The notes under the pieces are model-generated. The model had not been told where the DNA came from and ran no database searches. It was given only the letters and a program-made list of their open reading frames with translations. 64,000 nt of DNA. Source: Sorghum bicolor (lineage: Eukaryota > Streptophyta > Magnoliopsida > Poales > Poaceae). This document shows positions 23,892 to 35,914 of this stretch, in pieces. Within the stretch, counting starts at the first letter, position 1, and every line of letters begins with the position of its first letter. Both the position numbers and the translations under genes were made by a program. The DNA is taken from assembly GCF_000003195.3 (NCBI RefSeq), contig NC_012870.2, positions 23,490,501-23,554,500 on the forward strand, in the 5' to 3' direction.

Positions 23892-24480
23892 GTGGCCGTT
23901 CGATTCGTGCTTGATCGCCCACTTGCTCATCCCCTTTGCACCCGCGTGCCTGAACCGACGAAGAAGAAGAAGATGGCACTGGTCAGGGTTCCAGCGGCGG
24001 CGGCAACAGCGACTCTCCCTCTCTTCTTCCTTTGGTGAACTTAGAAGAGAAGGGCCTTGGGGTCGTATGCCGTCGAGACGGTAGGGACAGTGTGAGGGTG
24101 CATTAGGGTTCTGGTGGTAGTGGACGTGGCCCGACCAAACTAGGGCGACCATGTCCGGAGCTCCTCATGGAAGGAGGTCATTGGCCGGAGGTCCTGACGG
24201 CATGCAGGAGGGGGAGGGAAAGAAGGAAGTTGTCACATGTGATAGGATCTCGCCGGAGCCCCGCGGCTCCCAGCGGTGAGGTGGTGGGCAGCATCGGGGG
24301 TGAGGACGAGGAAGAGGGTGGGCTCAAGGGAGCTGGCTGTGGGCCGAAGGAGGGTGGGGTCGAGGAAGCCACTAGCCGCAGGCCATAGGCGAGGAGGAAG
24401 AAGGGGATGTGCTAAGGTAGGAGAAGGCGGGCATGTAAACTCCACTCTATGTGCCCATGCGGGCTGAAGCAGCGTCAAGA
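23892..24480. other. GC-rich segment without a recognisable gene
   Basis: GC-rich and unlike its AT-rich surroundings, with overlapping short frames on both strands and none with family resemblance. It may be part of the insertion that separates copies A and B, or a captured gene fragment. No function can be assigned. Confidence 0.35.
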
Positions 24481-24485
24481 ATTTT

Positions 24486-24554
24486 CTTCTTTGTAGGACA
24501 TAACGTTTAACTTCTTTGTAGGACTTTTATCAAAAAAAAACTTCTTTGTAGGAC
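24486..24554. repeat. Three copies of CTTCTTTGTAGGAC
   Basis: The 14-mer occurs at 24,486-24,499, 24,511-24,524 and 24,541-24,554, at the edge of the stretch present only in copy B. Confidence 0.8.
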
Positions 24555-24985
24555 ATGACGTGCAATATCGTTTTCAATGATAGAATGGATTTGACCAGAG
24601 ATATGTGTTAGGCCGGTTGTTTTGAGAGTGGAATGATGAAATATAGCATGCACAATACAAATTATGTCTTGAATATGTTTTGCTAATCAAATCTGATCGG
24701 ACTAGGAAATGAGTGAACTTCGAATTTGCTTCATTTTATTATGAGCGGGACCTCTAAGGCTCTAACCACTATTTTAAAAGTGAGTTAAATTAAATGGTGA
24801 TACCTCCGAGTGAGTACGATCTTCGAAGTTGTTAAATTATGAGCAAAACTTCTTATCCATTCAAAATGCAGGTGATCTCATTTAGATGAAATGGCTTTAA
24901 ACAACGAGTTATATACGCCCTTTGCTTGCAGGAGATGGAAAATGTTCCTATATAGTCTATTTAATTTAATTAAGTAGATCATTCG

Positions 24986-27080
24986 AACTCCAAAAGCTGA
25001 TGCGTGCCTGGAGCCCTGGAGTCCCGGACCTCATGCAAAAATAACGCCAAGTATACAATTTTTTTCCAAGATATCGCTGCAAAAATGTAACAAGTTTTCT
25101 CACTTTGAAGTGCACATCTTTATCTCTTTTTTGTGTTTTCTATGCACCACACCTTTTTAATTCCCATGCTTCGATCCAATGATATTATTATTTATGTTTT
25201 TAAATAAATTTATTTATAAAATATATTCTATAACTAATCTAGAGATATTTATTATGTAATATAGTCTTAAATTGTTTGACTTCTAAGAAAACAAAAATTG
25301 TAGTTTTTTTATGAATGGACAAGCATTATTAACTTTGTTTCATTATTCGTTTCATTGATACTTTGTCAGCGGATTTGTTTTGGAAACAGTGCATTGAAAC
25401 GGGCCACTGAGACTAGCTAAGTAGGTTTTTAATATACACTGGCTGGTCAACGTCAAGCATTTTTTTTAAGTCAACAACCACACTCGACAACAAGCATTCC
25501 TGAAAGCTGATCAGTTGAACCTTTCAAAAAAAAAGTTGATCAGTTGAACCATTTAAAAAAAATACTTTGATCCGTCCGTACGTGCATGACCTAAAGAAAC
25601 AGACAAAAAGAAAAGCTCAACTTTTAAAAAAAGAGATCCACTATCTAATGTTCCCGAGCAACAAAAGTACAGTAGGGTCTTGTTTAGATTCAAAAATTTT
25701 TGAAATTTGGCTACTATAGTACTTTCGTTTGTATTTAATAATTAGTGTCTAATCATAGACTAACTAAACTTAAAAGATTCGTCTTCTGATTTATAAGCAA
25801 ACTATGTGATTAATAATTTTTTTTTATCTATATTAATGTTTTTGTATACGTTCAAAGATTCGATATGATATATAATTTTATAATTTTTTTTATTTTGAAG
25901 ACATCTAAATAAGACGTCTGGTTGCCTGACCTCGCTATCATTTGGCTATCAGCTGATACTGATCGTTCGTCTGATTGATCCCTGCGATTACGTGTGATGT
26001 TAGAATAAGACCCTAAAACAGAGCGAGAGTGGATCCACAGAACAGCACTGTAGTACGTGCGTGCGCTGAACAGTGAAGCACCGACTGCCACAGTGCCACC
26101 ATGTGCCAAACAAATTCCAAGAAACAGTGTCTAGGGCCCTTCTCGTGTCGTGGACAGTACTCCCACGTGGCAATGCTTTTATAACATTACATATACATTT
26201 TTATTAAAACTATGGGATAAATTTTAAATGCTATAAATATACAACATTCATCCTAAAATATAGGTTATTCCCCACCTTCGGAGAAATCTAATATTGAAAT
26301 TTAAACTAAATATAAAAATATTAATATTTATGATGCATAATTAGTATCATATTATTATTAGATGAATCATTCGATGTACTTTGTTATAATAAACTTATTT
26401 AGAAATATAAATGTTGCTAATATTTTCTACAAAACTTTTTCTTTAGAGTGCTCTAAGGACACATAACAAGTAAAGATGGTTCGCATACACTGGTAGAAAG
26501 AAAGTAGCTCAAATAAATATACGTCTCATGTCATGACCGGCAGAAAAACAAAATTATCTCGTTTTTTAACTTTTCTTGCACCACTTCTATTCAATTGTTC
26601 ATTGTTCCGATTAGACTAGTATCTTTCATTATATTAAATATAAAGACTTAAGTTCATTCTAAAATTGACTATATGTCACCATCACACACTTTGAGTTCCT
26701 GATGGTGAGAGGACCACGAAATCGAACTGGCCAACGAATTTATATGAAAGTACCAGCAGATAAAAAGTGTGGTCCAAAGCATGCCTGCCACTAAGTACCA
26801 GTCGAGAATCTATGCAAATCGCAATCAGCCAATCCTGCATTCACCTGTGCTTCCTCTGTCCAAGAAGAGTTCTCATTATCCGACAAAACAAGAGTCACAC
26901 ACGTTCAATTTTAACCAATTTTTTATAATAAAATACTAATATTTATAATAATAAATAATTATTATTAGATTTAATTATAAAAATATATTTCTATAATAAC
27001 CTATTTAAAAACATAAATATTTTTATTATTTTATAAAGTTAATCAAAATTAAGAAAGTTTCATTTGTTCTAAATCTACTA
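24986..27080. other. AT-rich intergenic DNA with MITE remnants
   Basis: No gene is supported. A diverged copy of the GGCCTTGTTTAG MITE family spans about 25,675-25,918. The AT-rich stretches at about 26,190-26,470 and 26,900-27,060 resemble each other (AATATTTATxATAATA motifs) and look like decayed short transposons. Confidence 0.45.
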
Positions 27081-27436
27081 CTCCATCCACGAAAGAGTCA
27101 ATTTCGCAAGTTTCAGATATATTAGTAGAGCTGCCAAATACCCATAGTACCCTCAATTAATTTACTTCCACTATTACTGCAGCCGCCTGTAGCCAACTCC
27201 TCCGGATGAACGGTCACACACCAAAACTTAACAGAATGACGCCAAAATATGTTTGTATCAGTAGTACTACTCCACTAAAATCTCCAACAGAATGGCGCCA
27301 ACACATGGGGAGAGAACGCATACGAAGTATATACTATGATGACTACGAGGTGGGCCAGTGGGAGCTCTCCAGCCCAGGAATTAATTCTTTTATGGACAAT
27401 TGAGCCGGAAATAGATTCTTTCAAGGACAGAGGGAG
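27081..27436. mobile_element. Stowaway-like MITE
   Basis: The ends CTCCATCCACGAAAGAG and, reverse-complemented, CTCCCTCTGTCCTTGAAAG match the grass Stowaway terminus CTCCCTCCGTCC. It is flanked by TA on both sides, the Tc1/mariner target duplication. It carries no coding sequence. Confidence 0.7.
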
Positions 27437-27879
27437 TACTTGTGAATAATGCAGGATTGCGAAAATGAGAAGTACTTCTAGCATAGATTGGCATGCAAAC
27501 GATTAGAACATTCAGCCAATTAATGCTTTTGAAAAACAAAGAGAGCCTATAGCTAGCTAATGTTTTCTAGGTAGCACTATCAGTCTATGACAATTTATTT
27601 AGCAAGAATATGCATTTCTGTATCCTGTAAATGACGACGCATACGGCATACCAATCCCATGCACATGCGAGCAGTTTCCAGGAACCCTGCAGCGCTGCCA
27701 TAACTTGGACACAAATGCACTCGGCACTGGCAGCGGGCGTGCATGGCATCATGCACGTACTTTTACTACAGTAACGCCAATAATCCACTGTCGCAGTGGT
27801 ACAATCGGCACAAAAGTACATCAGTTGCAAGTGGCACTTCTACTAATTTTAGTCCAATGCCCCCCCTCCGTTCTACTAA

Positions 27880-28122
27880 GGCCTTGTTTAGTTCCGAAAA
27901 AATTTGGGAAATGAATATTGTAGCACTTTCGTTTGTATTTAACAAATATTGTCCAATCATAGACTAACTAGACTCAAAAGATTCGTCTCGTCAATTTCGA
28001 CCAAACTGTGCAATTAGTTTTTATTTTCGTCTATATTTAATACTCTATGCATGCGTCTAAAGATTCGATGTGACGGAGAATGTGAAAAATTTTGCAAAAT
28101 TTTCTGGGAAGTAAACAAGGCC
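27880..28122. mobile_element. Tourist-like MITE (family M), intact
   Basis: 243 bp with inverted ends GGCCTTGTTTAGTTCC and GGAAGTAAACAAGGCC, flanked by TAA (27,877-27,879 and 28,123-28,125). It is the cleanest copy of the window's commonest MITE. Internal landmarks recur in every copy: CTCAAAAGATTCGTCTCG and AAAGATTCGATGTGACGGAG. Confidence 0.88.
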
Positions 28123-28289
28123 TAAAGGCTGACACTTCGTGGTCCAAGTGTGGTAGCATGAAGCATACAGTTTTTTTTTTATACTCAAAGAGAATTTGAC
28201 CTAAAATAAAACATGTCGCTTGAATGGGAGAGTACGTACGTATATTCCATAATATTTATCCATTAAGAATGTCATTTGTATTGGTCTTC

Positions 28290-28471
28290 TACCGATTGAC
28301 TTTAAGATGATATTGATCTTTTAACAATTGACTATATTTCATACAGTTTGTCTGTGATTTATGAGACGAATCTTTTGAGCCTAGTAAATTTATGGTTGGA
28401 TAATAATTATTAAATACAAACAAAAATATTACGATAATCAACCTAAAAATTTTTGTGAACTAAACAAGGTC
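28290..28471. mobile_element. Family M MITE, left-truncated
   Basis: Reverse orientation relative to the copy at 27,880. The right end GTGAACTAAACAAGGTC is present and followed by TAA; the left end has decayed or been lost. Confidence 0.6.
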
Positions 28472-28619
28472 TAAGAGTGTGTGGTTTCAGTGGTTGAACG
28501 GAGGAGTAACTAGTTTCCCTTTTTGACATTAACATATGCATGTTAGTTACTAGTTTTTCCATGCTTTGATTTAAAATTTTGTGTTGTTGGCTCCCCGGAC
28601 GCTCATGGTTTCTACCAAG

Positions 28620-30597
28620 TGAAGAGCCGCCGCTTGGGTCGCTCTCGTTCGCCGTCGAGCCCCCCCAGCCTGTTCCCCCGGGCTGAATGGGCTTTGCTTC
28701 AATTGCCTCGGCTCCGAGCACCTCCGGGCAGCTTGCAGGTGGCCGGCGAAGTGTTACAACTGCTGGGCCGAGGGCCACCACGCAGCCTCATGTCCGTTCC
28801 CCGTCACCACCTTTGCCGTGGGGGCCAAGCGGCCGAGATCTCCGTCGGATGGGTGTGGTGGCGGTCGCGGGCCGTCTCACCGAGCTCAAGCTTCGTGCGC
28901 TGTGGGGAGACGTTCAGGCTCGGCGGACAGTGTCTCCGGGCGCTCCGTCTCGTCTGGATGTGCGCCATCTGTGCCTCACTGTTGCAGACCGCCCAGCCCG
29001 GAGGAGTCCTCCCAGCGCCAGTCCGCGCCTCGCCCGCCGCCGCCACCGCCGCCTCCACCCCCCGCCCATGAGCCTCCCCCCGGTGTCCCCCTTGTCCAGG
29101 AGGCTGTTGTGGCTCCAGACATGGTTGCGGCCCCAGGGCCTGTGGCGGTCTCCGGGGGTGAGCTGCTCCCTCGCAGGCCCCGTGCGCCTCTGGTGGTGGT
29201 ACTGCGGTCTCCTGCGGTACAAGCGGCTGAGGACTCGCTTCGCTTCGCCTTGGTGGCCAATGTTGCTGGTAATCGTCCCCAAGTGTCCACGGCGATGCTC
29301 CGCGACCATCTTGTGCAACATTTCGGGTTGACGGTAGGAGAGTTCGACGTGCGGCGACACTTTCCGAAGAATTTCGTCATCCGATTTCAGCACGGCGCAG
29401 ACCGCGACCGGGTACTTGCTTCGAGGCGGCCGTCTGCTCTTCCCATGGTCTGGTATCCTTGGCGACGTACCACTCTAGCTCACTTGGGTACCTTCAAGTT
29501 CAAGGTTTTGCTCGCCCTTTCGCGTGTTCCTCTACACGCGAGGAGTGTCCAGGTGGCTTAGTCTGTGTTGGGGCCGGCATGTGCGAACATTGAGGAGTCC
29601 TTGTTGCGGGACCGCGAGGATGATGATGACAGGGATTTTTTTTGTCACTGTGTGGTGCAAGCATCCAGCTTTCGTCGTCGACCGCAACCTCATCTTCATC
29701 CCGGAGCCTGTCGTGGGGGGCGTCGCGCCGCCGGACGATCACCTTGCCGGACGATCACCCTGTCGTGGGGGACGGCGAGGTTGAGGACGCCCCCGCTCCG
29801 GCTGGGGGTGGCCTCCAGCTGCACCAGCGCGCGTCCTCCTTCGCCCCCTCTTGTGGCTCTGGGCGGGTGGGAGACCTCCACTGCCCGGTTGCTCCCGGTG
29901 GAGGTGGCTGCGATGTACTGGAGGCTCGCGCTCGATCGCCGGAGCTCTGCCCCTCCACCCCAGCTCGGCCTGTTGTGCTCACGGGGTCAGGTTCGTCTGC
30001 GCCCTCGCCGTCCATCTTTCTTCGCCGGGAGCCATCTACCCCGATCCGTCCGGGCGTCGTCGGTGCATTCCTCAACATCGCCCCCATTCTACTTCACGGG
30101 GGTGCCAGCTCCTTGCTCCTCCCTGCCCCCTCTCATGATGATTGGTTCAAGGACTCTGTTGAGAGCGAGCTTGCATTCGGCGCGGTGTTCGTTGGGAGAC
30201 GGCCTGGACCCTCGGGCTGCTGCGCGCAAGGCTGCTTGGCGGAGGCTGTATCTCCAGCGGGAGCGGCCTCAGTGCCTCCGGTCGAAGCCCCGGAGGTTCC
30301 CCATGATGTGGTGGAGCTCCAGCCTGGGGATGTCACCGCTGCGGAGGTGTTCCAGCCTGTTGCCCAGCCTACTCGGGATGACATGGATGACTCAGATGCT
30401 GCGGAGTGCGTCGACACCGGGCTGCAGCGGTCGTCCTTGTCAAGCTTCATCGACGATTTCAGGATGCCTCTCAGCCCTCCCTTGCTGCTGGAGTCCCCCA
30501 TCCGTCGTGTCTCCCGTGCCGCCAGCCCGTGCTGCACGTCCGCTGCGCCGGTGTCGTGCCGTAGTTCACGTCTTGCACAGTCCGCGCACCTTAGGTA
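28620..30597 (+). pseudogene. LINE ORF1 remnant (two CCHC knuckles)
   Basis: The frame with first base at 28,695 encodes two CX2CX4HX4C zinc knuckles in a row (CFNCLGSEHLRAAC and CYNCWAEGHHAASC), followed by a proline-rich stretch and, near 29,260-29,560, a block with VGEFDVRRHFPKNFVIRF that resembles the nucleic-acid-binding domain of grass LINE ORF1 proteins. After 29,561 the reading frame changes and the rest is low-complexity. The N-terminus is missing. Confidence 0.7.
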
Positions 30598-30845
30598 GCC
30601 CAAGCCGGAAGCACAAGCTAGAAAGGTCTTGCTCAAGAAGTGGAGACCCGTTCTCTCACCTCCTGCTCCTCCCCAAGCTCCTCACTACAACATCAATGAT
30701 AAGTTTCGAAGGGTGTTTCGCGAGCCATTGTCGGCTTCCAAGAGTGAAGCAATGCGGGAGCTGTTCCCGGCAGCCGGCCGTCGGGTAGCGGGTGTTGTGC
30801 TGGACCCCTAGCCGCACCCTCAGCTTCGTCACCCAGCTGTTTTCC

Positions 30846-33800
30846 ATGTCGGACAACAAATTCTTGTTCTGGAATGTTCGCGGCTTGAATAGCCGTGCCA
30901 GCCGTGTATGTGTTCGAGATGTCGTCGTCCTGGAGGCTGTCTCTGTTGTCTGCCTCCAGGAAACCAAAGTGCAACTCTTCTCTGATGTTATGATAAGTGA
31001 GCTGCTGGGTGCCGATTTCGATTACTTGATATTGCCGTCGGTGGGGGCTTCGGGAGGGATCCTGGTAGCTTGGCGCAAAGATGTCTGGTAGGCTGCACAA
31101 CACAGTATTTCCTCCTTCTACATTTCTGTTCAGCTGTTGCCTTTGGCCAGGGACCCAGCGCACGAGTTTTGGCTTACCACCATCTACGGGTCGTCTGACC
31201 TCGCTCTGAAGGAATCCTTCCTCCAAGAGCTGGAGGGTCTGGCCACGTTGTGTTTAGGAGCATGTTTAATCTGCGGAGACATCAATTTGATCTACCAGGC
31301 GCAAGATAAGAACAATAACAGGCTAAACCGCAGGCTGATGTCAAGATTCAGGCACTCCATTGACGTGCTCAGCATTGAGGAGCTGCACCTCCACGGACGC
31401 CGCTTCACGTGGAGCAATGAGCGTGCTAGGCCGACTTTGGAGCGCATCGACAGAGTCTTCGCCACGGTGCCGTGGCTTGAAGCGCACCCCTTCCACTACT
31501 TGCATTGTCGCTCCACGGACGCTTCCGATCATGCCCCTTTGGTCCTGGTGCTGAGCACCGAGCCTTGGGCTCGGCCTGCCTTTCGCTTTGAGGCGTTCTG
31601 GCCCAAGGTCGAGGGGTTCGTGGAGGTGGTGGCGCTCGCTTGGCATGGGGCTGGCACACAGGGAGACATGTGCCGGCGGATTGACGCCAAGTTGAGGGCC
31701 GTGGCCAATGCGCTCAAGAGCTGGGCTGCCACCAAGGTGGGGAGTGTGCGGCTGCAGCTAGCAATGGCGCGAGTGGTGATTTTCGAGTTCGACACCGCGC
31801 AAGAATCCAGGGACCTGTCTCCTGTGGAGTTATCGCTGCGCGCTGACCTTAAGGCCATGACGTTGGGCCTTGCTTCCTTACAACGCACGATCGCCCGGCA
31901 GAAGTCACGTTGTAGATTCTTGAGCAAAGGGGACGCAAACACACGTTTTTTTCATCTCCAAGCATGTCACAGAAAGCGCAAAAACTACCTTCACCCCTTT
32001 GAGCATGAAGGCGTGCCATTCACGACGGAGGAGGCAAAATCCATGGCTGTGTACGATTATTACAATGCCATCTTTGGTTCTCGTTTCCGCCGTTTGCACA
32101 CAATCGACTTGGAGCGCCTGGATTTGCCTCGCCTCGACCTTTCTGAGTTGGCAGCTGAGTTCACTATTGAGGAGATTTGTCGGGCTGTCATAGACACGCC
32201 GCCGGACAGGGCACCTGGGCCGGATGGCTTCACGGGCCGCTTCTACCGTGCGGCGCGGTCGATCATCAAGGACGATATTTGTAAGGCGTTCAGGGCGCTG
32301 TGGAGCCAGGATTGGCGCAGCTTCTACCTCATTAACGTTGCCTCCATGGTGCTGCTACGCAAGAAAGAAGCCGTGCTGGGATTGCGGGACTATCGGCCCA
32401 TCAGGCTCATGCATAGCTTCTCCAAGTTGTTCTCCAAGGCCATGGCCTCCATGCTATCTCCGTTCATGGATGATCTGGTGCACGCCAACATGACGACTTT
32501 CATTCGCGAATGGCGTATCACGATAATTTTCGTTCGGTACAGCTTTACTGTTGGTGGATGCACAAGGGCAGTTGGCCGTGCGTTTTGCTCAAGATTGACA
32601 TTGCCAAAGCCTTCGACTCGGTTTCATGGACTTTCCTGCTCCAGGTGCTTGAACATCTTGGCTTCCCTCTTGCCTTCCGTGATTGGGTGTCCGCCATGCT
32701 CTCCTCAGCTAGCACGAAGGTAATGGTCAATGGAAGCCCAGGCAGGAGGATCTGTCATGCTAGGGGATTGAGGCAGGGAGACCCGCTCTCGCCTCTCCTT
32801 TTTGTGCTGGTGATGGAGGTGCTCAGCTCACTCATTCGGGAGGCTGATCGGCGCGGTCTCCTCGCACCACTGCCAGGTGGGCACTTTGGGCACCGCCTTG
32901 CCGTGTACGCGGACGACGTCATCCTTTTCCTTGCGCCTGAGGCAAGTGATTTTCTTTGCATCAAGTCCGTCCTGGAGCTGTTTGCGGGAGCCTCGGGACT
33001 ACTCACCAACGTCAGCAAATGCTTGCTCTCCCCGATACGCTGTTCAGACGAGCAGATAGCTGCAGTACAGGTGGTTTTTCCCTGCCAGCTCTCGCATTTT
33101 TCTTGTTGCTACCTGGGAGCGCCTCTGTCCTTGGGGAGGCTGCCGCGCGCCGTTGAGCAGCAGCTCGTGGACGCGGTGGCGCGGCGCATTCCCACGTGGA
33201 AGGTCAGGTTGATCACCACAGCGGGCAGGCTCACCCTCGCTTAGTCGACAGTGTCCGCTATCCCGGTACATGTGTCGATTACCTGCGTGCTCTCCCCTTG
33301 GGCTATTCGGCAAATTGACAAGCGCCGCCGCGCTTTCCTCTAGGCGGGCACTGAATCGGTCGCCGCCAGCAAGTGCAAGGTGGCCTGGACCTCTGTTTGT
33401 TCTCCTTGCATCTACGGTGGCTTGGGTCAGCCGAACGCGCCAGCTTGGTCCCAGCTCCCTTCTAATGACGGCTTGATCGTCCGCGAGATGATGGCGGCTT
33501 CGACCTCTGTCGAGCTAGGGGATGGCGCGCACGCGAGGTTCTGGACGGATCGGTGGCTTTCTGAGGGCCGCATAAAGTCCTTCGCGCCCAACCTATTTAG
33601 GGCGGTCCGGCGCCGCTCCCTTTCGGCCTCCGTCAGAGATGCTGTGGCAAGGCGCGCGTGGGTGCGCCATATCTCCGGGGCGCTGACAATGCATGTTCTT
33701 GTTGAGTACGTGCTTCTCTAGGAACGGCTGGAGATGGTGGTGCTATAGCCAGGCGTTCCGGACCGGTTTGTGTGGCGGTGGTCGCCTGATGCTGTCTACT

Positions 33801-34348
33801 CCTCGTCCTCGGCGTACAAGGCCTTCTTCCATGGCCTCACGCTTCTGCCTGGTGCTCGTCAGCTGTGGAGGGCTTCGGTTCCGCCTAAGGTCAAGCTCTT
33901 CGCTTGGTTGGCCTTGCGTGGTCGCATATGGACCAGTGATCGGTGTCACAGGCACGCTCTGCAGGGCGATGCTTCCTGTGCTCTTTGTGACCAAGAGGAA
34001 GAGACCGTCGTCTACTTGTTGCTCGGCTGTGTGTTCGCGAGGGAGGTCTGGCACCGTTTGCTTAGCAGCTTCCGTCTACCTCTGCAGCCGCCTGCCGTGC
34101 CCTCGACCCTCGTTGATTGGTGGTTGTCCTCGCGTGGCCTGCTGCCACGTGCGCTACGCCGGGGTTTTGACTCCGTTGTTCTACTAGTCGCTTGGTCCAT
34201 CTGGAAAGAGCGCAACCGGAGGACCTTCGAAGGCCTCCGCTCCAGCGCCCTTGAGGTGGTCCGATCTATCGTCGAGGAGGGGCAGCTGTGGGTGTCGGCA
34301 GGGTTCAGGGCCTTGGAGGTCATCGTCGCGCAATCCCTTAGCGAGTAG
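30846..34348 (+). pseudogene. LINE ORF2: endonuclease and reverse transcriptase
   Basis: Starts MSDNKFLFWNVRGLNS. The apurinic-type endonuclease keeps LQETK, GDINLI (usually GDFN), RIDRVFA and SDHAPLVL. RT motifs are APGPDGFTGRFY, DIAKAFDSVSW, GLRQGDPLSPLLF and catalytic YADD (about 32,910). The C-terminal zf-RVT region includes WRASVPPKVKLFAWLAL and CALCDQEEE; the usual histidine of the HLxxxC step is tyrosine (VYLLLGC). Breaks: TAG at 31,089-31,091, a frameshift near 32,505 before RT motif A, TAG at 33,242-33,244 and further stops to 33.75 kb. No RNase H is visible. Confidence 0.88.
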
Positions 34349-34608
34349 TCCGCGTTGGTGGTGCGTCGTGGGTGTCTCCCACGCCTGTCCTTTTTTATCC
34401 TCTCCTTCTCGCTTCCTGGCATCTCGCCGGGGGTGTTGTTTTGGTTTTTCTTCGCTGTAGTACTGTGAACAATTTTCCCTTGTTAATGAAATACACTTGA
34501 AGTCGTGTTCTAGAATTTTTTTTTGTGCTGGCCATGTATGTAGCAAGGACGATCTATCTGAGCGTTTTATTGACAGGGGAGACACTGCAGTCCATGCATG
34601 TAGACCAG

Positions 34609-34846
34609 GGCTTTGTTTAGTTCTGAAAAGATTTCGGATTTTGGTACTGTAGTATTTTCGTTTGTTTGTGTCAAATATTATTTAATCATAAACTAACTAG
34701 GCTCAAAAGATTCATCTCGTAAATTACATACAAACTATGTAATTAGTTTTTTTTATATATTTAGTGCTTCATGCATATGTCATAAGATTTGATTTGACAA
34801 GAAATCTTAAAAAGTTTTTGAATTTCAGGGTCAACTAAACAAGGCC
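34609..34846. mobile_element. Family M MITE
   Basis: Ends GGCTTTGTTTAGTTC and CAACTAAACAAGGCC, about 238 bp. The flanks do not give a clean TAA duplication. Confidence 0.75.
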
Positions 34847-35348
34847 CATGCCGGATACGTACTTTGAGACCACTATTCACACAGTAAAAACCATCAATAG
34901 TATCGCGGTCTGTACCGTGCTTTCACTTTTCATTTTTCTCTCTTTATCTCTTGCATGCATGGTGGGTCACCATCACCTTCGTTGTTCGTTCTCTCTCCCT
35001 GTGGAAAGAGCATGTATGGCAGTGTCCGGCCAGTAGCCAGTGTTTGGACGAAATTACACCTGCAGCTTCCTGGAAGTTTCCTTATTGGCTGTACGTACGT
35101 ACTACGTATTCATTTCGTGCTGAGAGCAATTACGAAAATACACCGCATGCATCGTATCGCTGTCATCATTAGACTACATGGACGACGTGAATGGACGGCG
35201 TATTCATTTCCTTATTGGCTAGTTGTGTATGTCCACATCGATGAGCCTGCTAGACGCTAGCATGCATATATAGCAGCGAGCTAGCTAGCGACCATATTGA
35301 CGGATCGGAGCCGGAGCTATATATAGGAGACGACCAGCGACCACACTA
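34847..35348. other. Intergenic DNA, promoter-like but no gene
   Basis: Contains TATA-like sequence at about 35,318-35,326 (CTATATATAGG) and twice the string TTTCCTTATTGGCT (about 35,077 and 35,207). No downstream coding exon is found before the MITEs and RE2. Confidence 0.35.
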
Positions 35349-35836
35349 GGTCTTGTTTAGGTCTTGTTTAGTTTCAAAATATTTTGCAAAATGGACACTG
35401 TAGTTTTTTCGTTTGTATTTGACAAATATTATCCAATCATGGACTAACTAGGCTCAAAAGATTTGTCTCGTCAATTCCGACCAAACTGTGCAATTAGTTT
35501 TTATTTTTATCTATATTTAGTACTTCATACATGTGTCTAAAGATTCGATGTGACGGAGAATCTGAAAAATTTTGTAAAATTTTTTGGGAACTAAAGAAGG
35601 CTTTAGTTTATCCAAAAACTAAAAACTTTTTAAGATTCTCCGTCACATCAAATCTTGGAGCACATGCATAAAGCATTAGATATAGACGAAAATAGAAACT
35701 AATTGCGCAGTTTGTCTGTAAATCACGAGATGAATCTTTTGAGCCTAGTTAGTCTATAATTGGATAATATTTGTCAAATAAAAACAAAAATAATATAGTA
35801 CCGAAATCCAAAAATTTTTTGGAACTAAACAAGGCC
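35349..35836. mobile_element. Two family M MITEs back to back in opposite orientation
   Basis: The first copy runs about 35,349-35,601, with its left end partly doubled (GGTCTTGTTTAG occurs twice). It is followed without a gap by an inverted copy to 35,836 ending GGAACTAAACAAGGCC. Together they form a palindrome of roughly 240-bp arms. Confidence 0.75.
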
Positions 35837-35914
35837 CTAGTACGTATTTCAAGATGTTGATCTCGTTTTTAGTTTCAAGTCAAATATCCAACTGTGTTTT
35901 GACGCGTGTGTACG

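Larger units (their letters stand above)
22749..24985 (-). promoter_or_regulatory. Copy B: upstream region of the MYB gene
   Basis: DNA upstream of the first coding exon, paralogous to copy A. It includes probable 5' leader (an upstream ATG at about 22,783-22,785 in another frame), a GA microsatellite, and about 1.2 kb (roughly 23,340-24,560) absent from copy A. I could not place a transcription start site; no convincing TATA box is visible close to exon 1. Confidence 0.45.
28584..34520 (+). mobile_element. L1-type plant LINE, 5'-truncated and dead
   Basis: Non-LTR retrotransposon with the remains of ORF1 (zinc-knuckle protein) and ORF2 (endonuclease, reverse transcriptase, zinc-binding C-terminus), in that order on the plus strand. 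The 3' end AATGAAATACAC...CGTGTTCTAGAA matches the usual grass LINE tail, with a decayed A-run. A short direct repeat TTTTGTG at 28,577-28,583 and 34,521-34,527 may be the target duplication; it is short for L1, so boundaries are approximate. It begins inside ORF1, as expected for incomplete reverse transcription. Confidence 0.85.

Noticed and set aside
28818..30788. Several long overlapping frames treated as separate genes
   Set aside because: They are frame-shifted pieces and shadows of one LINE ORF1.
30846..34348. A functional reverse transcriptase because YADD and SDH motifs are intact
   Set aside because: In-frame stops at 31,089 and 33,242 and a frameshift near 32,505 prevent a full protein.
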